The position numbers and the translations under genes were made by a program. A DNA stretch of 10,412 nucleotides from Methanocellales archaeon (GTDB taxonomy: Archaea; Halobacteriota; UBA148; JAJOKI01): NCBI GenBank assembly GCA_021129915.1, contig JAJOKI010000096.1, forward strand, positions 1 to 10,412. The letters run 5' to 3'. The notes below the pieces were generated by a model that was not told where the DNA came from, ran no database searches, and was given only the letters and a program-made list of their open reading frames with translations. Numbering within the stretch: position 1 is the stretch's first letter; each line of letters opens with the position of its first letter. Shown here piece after piece: positions 5,001-10,412 of the stretch.

Positions 5001-5747
5001 ATGTATACCAAAAAGTTCGACGTACTTAATATCACAAGGAGCTTGAGGACGAAGAGCACCAGCTTGACAGCCACAGAGGACACTGTCACTCTGTTTATCA
5101 ACGACGCTAAGCTCGTGTCGATAATGGCCACGCCAGATATGCTGCGCGAGCTGGCGGTAGGTTATCTCGTCTGCGAGGGGGTCGTCGGTGACCCCGGCGA
5201 TATCATCGATGTACATTTGGGCGAAAATTTGAACGTTTATGCCACCATAAAGGCGAACGACCGTCTGGAGATCTGGCATGAGCTGCGTTCTAGTGGATGT
5301 ATTGGCGTCGGCTGGGAGAGAGACGATGATGTTCATGTCGCATCGGATGCTAAGTTCACCGTGAATTCTATTATGGACAGTCTGATAAATCTAAATTCAG
5401 ATATCTATGATAAGACCAGGGGCGTGCATAGCGCGAGTTTGATAGACCAGGATGGCAACCTGGTTGCGAAGGCAATAGATGTCGGAAGGCACAATGCCGT
5501 CGACAAGGTGGTCGGGGGCGCTATTTTGAATGGTATTGATCTGCACAATGTGCTCCTGCTGTCCACCGGTCGCCAATCCGCCGGAATGGTGTTAAAGGCG
5601 GCAAGGATTGGCATTCCCATGGTCGTATCAAAAACGGCTCCAATATCATCCGGTATAGAGGCAGCGCAAAGAGTTGGCATCACGTTGGTTTGCTTTGCGC
5701 ACGAAGACGGACTGTCGGTTTATTCACATCCAGAGAGGGTGGTATGA
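5001..5747 (+). CDS. fdhD: FdhD-like sulfurtransferase for bis-pterin enzymes
   Basis: This is a 248-residue FdhD-family protein. In bacteria FdhD carries sulfur from a cysteine desulfurase to the bis-MGD cofactor of formate dehydrogenase. The recognisable blocks are ATPDMLRELAVGYLVCEGVV (43-62), the cysteine loop SSGC-IG (97-102), GVHSASL (141-147), DVGRHNAVDKVVGG (160-173), STGRQSAGMVLKAA (188-201) and a C-terminal YSHPERVV. The loop has one cysteine, C100, rather than the CxxC pair of Escherichia coli FdhD. The glutamate often seen in EDVGRHNA is isoleucine here. AGAGG 4 nt before the ATG supports the start. mobA follows after 3 nt, so the two form an operon. No formate dehydrogenase gene is in the window; possible clients are formate or formylmethanofuran dehydrogenases elsewhere, or the AOR. 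Confidence 0.92.
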   Translation: MYTKKFDVLNITRSLRTKSTSLTATEDTVTLFINDAKLVSIMATPDMLRELAVGYLVCEGVVGDPGDIIDVHLGENLNVYATIKANDRLEIWHELRSSGCIGVGWERDDDVHVASDAKFTVNSIMDSLINLNSDIYDKTRGVHSASLIDQDGNLVAKAIDVGRHNAVDKVVGGAILNGIDLHNVLLLSTGRQSAGMVLKAARIGIPMVVSKTAPISSGIEAAQRVGITLVCFAHEDGLSVYSHPERVV

Positions 5748-5750
5748 GAT

Positions 5751-6350
5751 ATGAAATCAGCAATCGTTCTGGCGGGCGGGCACAGCTCACGATTTGGCGG
5801 CATGGACAAGTCACTGCTCAGGATTGGCAACAAAACAATGGTCGAATGCATGATTGACAATCTATCAGGGATCGTCGATGAGATCATCATAGCAGTCAGC
5901 GAGGTGGAGCAGGGGGAGAGAATCATATCTACCATCGGCAGGGCAAGTATAGCATACGACTCTATTGTGGGCTTCGGCCCCATAGCAGGTATTTTAGCTG
6001 GAATGAAGAGCGCAAAATCGGAATATGTGGCGACCGTTGCCTGCGATATGCCGTTTGTCGATCCAGATGTCGTCGAGTTGTTGTTCTCCCTGGCAGAAGG
6101 GCATGATGGCGCGGTACCAAAATGGGCAGATGGCAATTTTGAGCCGTTGCATGCAGTCTATAGGCGAGAAAGCATGATGATAGAATGCGAGAGGGCGATT
6201 CAAAGAGGGGAGAACACCATCATGGCGCCATTGCGTGCACTCAATGTCAGATATGTGCCCATAGAGGAGGATATCCAAAAAATAGATGCCAAGCTGAGGA
6301 CGTTTGTCAACGTGAATACTCCAGACGAGTTAGAGGAGGTATCTATCTGA
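5751..6350 (+). CDS. mobA: Molybdenum cofactor guanylyltransferase MobA
   Basis: This 199-residue nucleotidyltransferase transfers GMP from GTP to Mo- (or W-) molybdopterin, making the MGD form. The N-terminal signature LAGGHSSRFG (7-16) is followed by D19-K20. GFGPIAGIL (74-82) and the metal-binding CDMPF with D99 come next, then EPLHAVY (131-137) and a C-terminal FVNVNTPDELE. Length and motif order are normal for MobA. It starts 3 nt after the fdhD stop behind a GAGAGGGTGG purine run that overlaps the end of fdhD. Together with mobB at 6913-7605 it implies that the cell makes dinucleotide-form cofactor, whereas AOR itself uses the mononucleotide bis-pterin. Confidence 0.95.
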   Translation: MKSAIVLAGGHSSRFGGMDKSLLRIGNKTMVECMIDNLSGIVDEIIIAVSEVEQGERIISTIGRASIAYDSIVGFGPIAGILAGMKSAKSEYVATVACDMPFVDPDVVELLFSLAEGHDGAVPKWADGNFEPLHAVYRRESMMIECERAIQRGENTIMAPLRALNVRYVPIEEDIQKIDAKLRTFVNVNTPDELEEVSI

Positions 6351-6377
6351 AATCCATAACGGGTAAGAAGGACACAC

Positions 6378-6416
6378 ACCACATATCGCCCAGATGTCGT
6401 GTGGGAATATGGTGGT
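6378..6416. terminator. Stem-loop after mobA (terminator or control element)
   Basis: ACCACATAT (6378-6386) pairs with ATATGGTGGT (6407-6416) with one bulged G. Inside, CCCA (6389-6392) pairs with TGGG (6402-6405) around a 9-nt loop. It lies 27 nt past the mobA stop. There is no T-run directly after it, so termination is only one option. A processing site or a protein-binding palindrome would look the same. Confidence 0.4.
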
Positions 6417-6454
6417 AAGAGGGTAATATTTGAAATTGCATTTATTCATAATAA

Positions 6455-6741
6455 CAAAACTTTGACTCTCTTAAATCGCTCCTTTCGATTGAGATTAAAT
6501 ATGGTATAGATGCCATTAATGTGCCTTTCTTTCAGCATCTAGGAGTGTAACTTTCTATCTCCAGAAAGAATTCAAAAGATATCCAAACAGTCAAATACAA
6601 GAAAAAATGAGAAGTGATCCTTTGTTAAATTTTTTTAAAGACACACGAAATTATGTGATTAAGGAAAAAACAAAGCCTATTAAGAGACTAATTGAGGTAA
6701 AAATTCGTGAGGGGATATTTCTTTCTAGGTACTGGTCATGA
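6455..6741 (+). pseudogene. Frameshifted fragment of an unidentified protein
   Basis: From 6455 one frame reads NFDSLKSLLSIEIKYGIDAIN. After a 1-2 nt shift near 6520 the next frame continues AFLSASRSVTFYLQKEFKRY, then KMRSDPLLNFFKDTRNYV and a stop at 6739-6741. The two parts join into one plausible protein segment. It recalls archaeal and bacterial hypothetical proteins with a SAxRSVTFxLQ block followed by a polar RNxxxxE stretch, which I recognise only from memory. No good start codon or ribosome site precedes it; the longest ATG-started piece is 44 codons (6607-6741). The region is more AT-rich than the flanking genes. I cannot name a function. The RN-x3-K pattern is where HEPN proteins would have R-x4-6-H, but that is a weak resemblance. 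Confidence 0.5.
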
Positions 6742-6932
6742 AGCAAATAATTTACCAAAAACCGCTCTAGTGCAGCGACCTTCTCATAGTATTCATCTAA
6801 CAAGGCACGCCCGCTCGTGGTGAGCTCGGTCTTGCCACCATCTTTCCCGCCGCGTCGAGTGTACGATGCCCATGCGTGCCTGTATGACATCCCAAGTTTT
6901 TCTGCAACTTCTTCATCTCTTGAGCATGATCT
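6651..6932 (-). pseudogene. Truncated ModE-type molybdate/tungstate-responsive regulator
   Basis: The minus-strand frame opens inside the end of mobB and reads SRDEEVAEKLGMSYRHAW, the second half of the ModE winged-helix motif (in the family, AAxxLGMSYRxAW). It then jumps to TRRGGKDGGKTELTTSGRALLDEY, the ModE wing and following helix. About 13 residues normally between these blocks (the helix around EERLG) are missing. The first 25-30 residues of the domain are also missing, since a stop lies at 6933-6935. After about 6740 the frame (LERNIPSRIF onward) runs antisense to the preceding fragment and no longer looks like ModE. The only ATG, at 6890, would leave 79 residues without the first helices. 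It follows mobB in the cofactor operon, the expected place for a ModE regulator. I read it as decayed. Confidence 0.65.
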
Positions 6933-7605
6933 TCAACTCGCTTGCATCGGCAGTGCCCTTCAATGAGGATAGCATGCCGTTGATCACATTTGCGATGAGC
7001 TCCCTGGTGAAGTGACCTAGCGGAATTTCCTTCCCATCCGCCTCGAGTATCACGTTAAGTTGCGAAAAAGATGGGCAATCCGTGAGATTTTTCTCGCCAT
7101 CATAAATTAGCTCTGCCAGCTTTGCGCATTCCAAACCACACTTTCCACAGTTGAGCCCCGGCAGTTGCTTGTGAATCTTTTCTGCACCGATCGTTCGCTT
7201 CATATACTGCAGGACATCTTCCAAGTCGCCGTCATATCTGAAAACCGTATTCGGTTTTTCCTCGATATCGCCGACCGCAATTTTTGGCATATTCTCATCC
7301 TTACATCCCTCGACGAGGACCAAATCTGGATTTAAGCTCTTCTGGAGTATTTCGGTTATCCTTTCAAGCTCCATCCCGCTTTTAACTATAAATACTGTTT
7401 CAGCAGGTGAGCTGGCGACCACAGCACTCGCTCCAGCATTTGCATGCAACCATGTATCCTTGTTTTCAGTATCCACGGTGAAATCTTTGTGCGGAATGTG
7501 TTTTACCGTGGCTATGTCGTACCCTTCAGAGGTCAGCCTTCGTGTCAACTCCGTTATCAGGGTGGTTTTTCCCGTTTTTGAATATCCATATACGCCGAGA
7601 ATCAT
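6913..7605 (-). CDS. mobB: MobB GTP-binding protein fused to an iron-sulfur domain
   Basis: This is a 230-residue two-part protein. Residues 1-135 are a MobB P-loop NTPase: Walker A GYSKTGKT (7-14), VKHIPHKDF (34-42), VLVEGCKDE (96-104). MobB assists MobA in attaching GMP to the cofactor. Residues 145-180 hold C153-x2-C156-x3-C160 and C177 in a LPGLNCGKCG setting, matching the small 4Fe-4S module also found in corrinoid/CO-dehydrogenase proteins (PF04060-type). The tail, IPLGHFTRELIANVINGMLSSLKG (about 194-217), recalls a conserved C-terminal block of archaeal MobB fusions. GGAGA lies 6 nt before ATG 7605, and the moeA stop is 11 nt upstream. The role of the cluster is not known to me. A ModE fragment overlaps its last codons. 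Confidence 0.9.
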   Translation of the reverse strand: MILGVYGYSKTGKTTLITELTRRLTSEGYDIATVKHIPHKDFTVDTENKDTWLHANAGASAVVASSPAETVFIVKSGMELERITEILQKSLNPDLVLVEGCKDENMPKIAVGDIEEKPNTVFRYDGDLEDVLQYMKRTIGAEKIHKQLPGLNCGKCGLECAKLAELIYDGEKNLTDCPSFSQLNVILEADGKEIPLGHFTRELIANVINGMLSSLKGTADASELKIMLKR

Positions 7606-7616
7606 CGCGATCTCCT

Positions 7617-8837
7617 TTACAATAATATCACATCGACTTCCTCGCCCTTCTCAACGAGGTCCACGTCAGCAGGGATATCCACATATCCATCGGCATCTGC
7701 CATGCTGGTTATCGTGCCGGATTCCTTGAAGACGGGGTGTGCGATACCCCCCTCTAACCTCACGGTCAGGAATTGGCTTCGCCCCAACGATGAGACTATG
7801 CGCTTTGCCATCTTCGCCCGCACGACGATGTCTATCTTCTTGGGCAGGCGCGCGAGCGACCTAACCGCAGGCAGCAGAAATCGATAGCCACTGCTCATAC
7901 AGGCGGCAGGATATCCTGGTATCCCAAATACCGCTTTATTTTCGATTTGTCGCAGTCCTTGGGGAACCACAACTACGCCAAATAGGGTTGGCTTGCCTGG
8001 TTTAATCTGGACGCCGTGAAATAGTACCTTACCCATATCACGAATAATGTCGCATAATATGTCGCGCTCTCCAACCGAGCTTCCGCCGGAAAAAGCGACC
8101 AAATCGTGTTGTCTTACTGCGCGCTCCATCGCGGATTTAATATCTTCATACTTATCAGGGATTATTTCGAACCTAATTGGAATGCCACCGTTTTCGTTTA
8201 CGATCGCCGAGAGCGTGTATGAATTGATGTCATATACCTGCCCCTCTTTTAAATCATCACCGAGGTTCGCAATTTCATCTCCCGTGGGGATTATCGCCAC
8301 CTCTGGCTTCTCATAAACGTGGACTTTTTGCATCCCAAGCGCTGATAACACGCCCACTCTGCTCGGATTCAGCACTTCTCCAGCACTCAGAACCGTACTG
8401 CCTGTGGAAATATCCTCTCCCTGCCCAGAAGTGTTCGCCCCAGGATGAAGCGGCTTGAATATTTTTATCCCCTCTTTATCTTCCTCGGTATTCTCTACCA
8501 TTACCACCGCATCGGCACCTTGCGGCATTTTGCAGCCTGTTGCGATTTGAATACACTCGCCGACATTTACCGCCCCTGTCGCATCGACCAATTTCAACTT
8601 CTTTGGACTGAATTGTCCTGCGCCATATGTATCCTCTGCTATAACAGCATAGCCATCCATGGCAGCACGGTCAAACGGCGGCACATCCATGCTGGCTGTT
8701 ATATCTTCTGCTAGCACACGCCCAACTGCGCTGTCGATGGCAATCTCTTCCGTCCGCTCGATGGGAACGATCGTATCTCTCACGATATCAAGCGCCGCCT
8801 TTAATGGAATCAAGGATTTAAAAGGCCGCATGCTCAT
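7617..8837 (-). CDS. moeA: Molybdopterin molybdotransferase MoeA
   Basis: This 406-residue enzyme inserts molybdate or tungstate into adenylylated molybdopterin, releasing AMP. The order of MoeA features is intact: the N-terminal domain with PPFDRAAMDGYAV (53-65), the ATGCKMPQGADAVV block (99-112), an MPT-binding domain with PTGDEIA (184-190) and SGGSSVGERD (250-259), the GKPTLFG (281-287) and GIPGYPAAC (305-313) loops, and a C-terminal beta domain from about 330. ATG 8837 overlaps the moaB stop as ATGA, and GGGAGG stands 7 nt upstream, so this first Met is preferred over Met3. Archaea often have two MoeA paralogues, thought to separate Mo and W; a second one is not seen here. Confidence 0.96.
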   Translation of the reverse strand: MSMRPFKSLIPLKAALDIVRDTIVPIERTEEIAIDSAVGRVLAEDITASMDVPPFDRAAMDGYAVIAEDTYGAGQFSPKKLKLVDATGAVNVGECIQIATGCKMPQGADAVVMVENTEEDKEGIKIFKPLHPGANTSGQGEDISTGSTVLSAGEVLNPSRVGVLSALGMQKVHVYEKPEVAIIPTGDEIANLGDDLKEGQVYDINSYTLSAIVNENGGIPIRFEIIPDKYEDIKSAMERAVRQHDLVAFSGGSSVGERDILCDIIRDMGKVLFHGVQIKPGKPTLFGVVVVPQGLRQIENKAVFGIPGYPAACMSSGYRFLLPAVRSLARLPKKIDIVVRAKMAKRIVSSLGRSQFLTVRLEGGIAHPVFKESGTITSMADADGYVDIPADVDLVEKGEEVDVILL

Positions 8838-9337
8838 CTATTCGCCTCCCAGACCATATGCCCAAGCTCCGGTATGATTAATTTTTTCATACCCAGAGTG
8901 ACGGCATTTTTCGATCCAGGCATGCATATCATGACTTTGCCCTTTGCAATACCAGCCAGTGCACGGCTCATCATCGCCGCGCTTTTTATCTCTTCATAGC
9001 CGAGAAATCGAAAAATCTCACCAAAGCCATCCAGCTTTTTATCAAGCAATCCCGAGAGTGCTTCGATGGTAACGTCGCGCTTACCTATCCCAGTACCGCC
9101 GCTTGTGATTATCGCCTGCACATCAGGATCGTCAATCAACCTGGACACAGCCTCTCTAATGGTTTCAAGCTCATCTTTTAGAATGGCATATTCAACCACG
9201 ATGTGACCGTGTTCTTCTAACAGGTCTTTTATCAGCTTCCCTGATTCGTCGGTTTCTTCGGTCCTCGTATCGCTGATGGTCAATATCGCACACCGCACAT
9301 TTTCCAGCGCATGACATTTGTGGTCGTTGACGCCCAT
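8834..9337 (-). CDS. moaB: Molybdopterin adenylyltransferase MoaB
   Basis: This is a 167-residue MogA/MoaB-fold protein. Archaeal MoaB adenylylates molybdopterin with ATP (or the tungsten route equivalent), preparing it for MoeA. Visible motifs are LTISDTR (19-25), TSGGTGIGKRDVT (78-90) with the conserved acidic D88, and MPGSKNAV (139-146). The length suits MoaB. It starts directly after the moaC TAA (TAAATG) and overlaps moeA by 4 nt, so translation is probably coupled along the operon. The first 12 residues are variable and a slightly later start is possible, but no better ribosome site is seen. Confidence 0.95.
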   Translation of the reverse strand: MGVNDHKCHALENVRCAILTISDTRTEETDESGKLIKDLLEEHGHIVVEYAILKDELETIREAVSRLIDDPDVQAIITSGGTGIGKRDVTIEALSGLLDKKLDGFGEIFRFLGYEEIKSAAMMSRALAGIAKGKVMICMPGSKNAVTLGMKKLIIPELGHMVWEANR

Positions 9338-9763
9338 TTATCCTTTCACCTTCTCCAAGATTTCTATATTTGTTATTCTGGTCGAAGGATACTGCCCGTC
9401 CTCATCCTTTTCCAGATATTTAACCATGTCCCAGATAGTCAGCAATGCGATGGTAACGCCCGCAATGGCCTCCATTTCGACGCCCGTTTTGTAATCTGCC
9501 TGGACCTGACAGTAGCAGATGATCCTATCCTCTCCAACCTCGTAGTCAAAACTCACGCTCGTCAATGGAATTGGATGGCAGAGCGGAATTATCTCCGAAG
9601 TCTTCTTGACGGCCATGATGCCGCCCACTTCCGCTGTCGCAAGAACGTCCCCTTTCTCGATTTTGCCCTTTTGTATGAGGTCGACCGTATCTCTCTTGAG
9701 CAGTATTTCACCTCTTGCCTTTGCGCTCCTTTTTACAATATCCTTGGCACCTATATCAATCAT
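9338..9763 (-). CDS. moaC: Cyclic pyranopterin monophosphate synthase MoaC
   Basis: This 141-residue enzyme converts the MoaA product (3',8-cyclo-7,8-dihydro-GTP) to cyclic pyranopterin monophosphate. Conserved blocks are IDIGAKD at the N-terminus, VKKTSEIIPLCHPIPL with the active-site His, TGVEMEAIAGV, and LTIWDMVKYLEKD with catalytic lysine and aspartate. The start is uncertain. ATG 9763 matches where many MoaC proteins begin and overlaps the moaE end as ATGATTGA. An upstream in-frame ATG at 9781 has GGAGG only 3 nt before it and would add MFLRTK. The longest frame goes to 9805, inside moaE, and looks artificial. It is third in the moaA-E-C-B-moeA-mobB order. Confidence 0.94.
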   Translation of the reverse strand: MIDIGAKDIVKRSAKARGEILLKRDTVDLIQKGKIEKGDVLATAEVGGIMAVKKTSEIIPLCHPIPLTSVSFDYEVGEDRIICYCQVQADYKTGVEMEAIAGVTIALLTIWDMVKYLEKDEDGQYPSTRITNIEILEKVKG

Positions 9764-10184
9764 TTTTGTTCGCAAGAACATCACCCTCCACCCAGTATTC
9801 GCCATCGGTCGTGAACTCCTTCTTCCAGATCGGCACGGCCTTTTTCAACTCGTCTATGAGGAACTCACACGCCGCAAACGCGTCCTTGCGATGCTCTGCG
9901 CTGACCGCGATAAGCACGATGTTGTCCGAAATGCCAAGAGTGCCAATTCGGTGTATCATCGTTACATCCTTGATATCAAAGCGCTGCATTGCAGTGTTTT
10001 TTAGTTCATTCATCCTCTCCAGTGCCACATCCTTATATGTCTCAAAATAGAGTTTCTCAACGGTTCTCCCTTTTGAGCACCCCCTCACTGTGCCGAGAAA
10101 AAGGACAATTGCGCCCACATCCTCATCTTTCATCTTTGATACGGCATCCTCAATTTTGAAATCGCCCTCTACAATATCAATCAT
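9756..10184 (-). CDS. moaE: Molybdopterin synthase catalytic subunit MoaE
   Basis: This 142-residue protein forms molybdopterin synthase with MoaD and adds the two dithiolene sulfurs to cyclic pyranopterin monophosphate. Family motifs are FLGTVR (29-34), AEHRKDAF (96-103) and KKAVPIWKKE (114-123); K114 and K121 keep the spacing of the two catalytic lysines of bacterial MoaE. No moaD lies in this operon, so the MoaD-like protein at 3312-3587 is the obvious local partner. It follows moaA by 4 nt and overlaps moaC by 8 nt with the start chosen there. Length and motifs are ordinary. Confidence 0.95.
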   Translation of the reverse strand: MIDIVEGDFKIEDAVSKMKDEDVGAIVLFLGTVRGCSKGRTVEKLYFETYKDVALERMNELKNTAMQRFDIKDVTMIHRIGTLGISDNIVLIAVSAEHRKDAFAACEFLIDELKKAVPIWKKEFTTDGEYWVEGDVLANKND

Positions 10185-10188
10185 GGTC

Positions 10189-10412
10189 TCACACCCAGAA
10201 CGGTTCCCTCAGTAAGATTGCTTTTTTAAAAATGTCTACCAACTCCCCATCTGATGCGCCATTTCTAATCGGCTCAATTATATCCACCAAATTATCAGTC
10301 CTCAGCAGGCACGGCTTCAGTTTTCCATCGGGAGTTACCCGCATCCGTGTGCAGTTTTTACAGAATGTAGTATTGTGCATCGGTCTGACGATTTCCACTT
10401 CGCTGATGCCGC
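10189..10412 (-). CDS. moaA: GTP 3',8-cyclase MoaA, C-terminal part (cut by window edge)
   Basis: Only the last 74 or so codons are present; the gene runs off the right edge. The visible part reads [20 protein letters not shown] and carries the C-terminal 4Fe-4S ligand set C-x2-C-x13-C that binds the GTP substrate in MoaA. The radical-SAM N-terminal half is outside the window. The protein ends in REPFWV and lacks the Gly-Gly tail known from bacterial and human MoaA; whether that is usual in archaea I cannot check. An internal GTG near 10398 is not a plausible start, because homology continues upstream of it (GISEV). It is the first visible gene of the minus-strand cofactor operon, and its promoter is beyond the edge. 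Confidence 0.93.
   Translation of the reverse strand, partial: GISEVEIVRPMHNTTFCKNCTRMRVTPDGKLKPCLLRTDNLVDIIEPIRNGASDGELVDIFKKAILLREPFWV

Noticed and set aside
9764..9805. Longest moaC frame starting at 9805
   Set aside because: The added residues lie inside the moaE 3' end and match no MoaC block; starts at 9781 or 9763 are better supported.
9311..9814. Plus-strand open frame of 167 codons across moaC
   Set aside because: It is antisense to moaC and the moaB start, has no recognisable motif, and looks like a shadow frame.
1..10412. CRISPR arrays, insertion sequences, rRNA genes and defence systems
   Set aside because: I looked for regularly spaced repeats, transposase-like frames and rRNA landmarks on both strands and saw none.

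Overview
This window is archaeal chromosome. Its tRNA genes carry bulge-helix-bulge-type introns and encode no CCA end, promoters look like TATA boxes, and several proteins are archaeal forms: tungsten-type aldehyde ferredoxin oxidoreductase, archaeal phosphopantetheine adenylyltransferase, and MobB with a C-terminal iron-sulfur domain. Shine-Dalgarno use and the gene set fit a euryarchaeon related to methanogens, anaerobic methane/alkane oxidisers or Archaeoglobi. That placement is inference; the sequence alone does not settle it.

Region 1 (1-1373) is a tRNA zone with a degraded flank. Two tandem tRNA-Leu genes (CAG, TAA) each carry an intron at the same non-canonical site in the D-loop. They are followed by tRNA-Thr(GGT) with an intron in the usual anticodon-loop position. 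The last 18 nt of tRNA-Thr plus 5 nt beyond it recur 135 bp downstream as a 23-bp direct repeat, which looks like an integration footprint. The roughly 110 bp between the copies folds as four consecutive hairpins. Next come a frame-broken, internally deleted MgtC/DUF4010 membrane-protein pseudogene on the minus strand and an intronless minus-strand tRNA-Pro(TGG).

Region 2 (1374-4875) holds a tungsten-type aldehyde ferredoxin oxidoreductase with a MoaD-like sulfur carrier directly downstream. A housekeeping pair, hisF-coaD, converges on them from the minus strand.

Region 3 (4876-10412) is a molybdenum/tungsten cofactor island. fdhD-mobA run on the plus strand. A tight minus-strand operon, moaA (partial)-moaE-moaC-moaB-moeA-mobB, faces them. 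At the convergence (6351-6932) lie a stem-loop, a frameshifted fragment of an unidentified protein, and a truncated ModE-type DNA-binding protein.

Taken together, MoaA/MoaC make the cyclic pyranopterin. MoaE with MoaD (perhaps the copy beside AOR) adds the dithiolene sulfurs. MoaB and MoeA adenylylate the pterin and insert metal, MobA/MobB add GMP, and FdhD serves bis-pterin enzymes. The AOR is a likely client. The most unusual items are the paired D-loop introns, the tRNA-Thr repeat with its hairpin filler, and the relics of a ModE-type regulator and of an unknown protein next to the cofactor operon.
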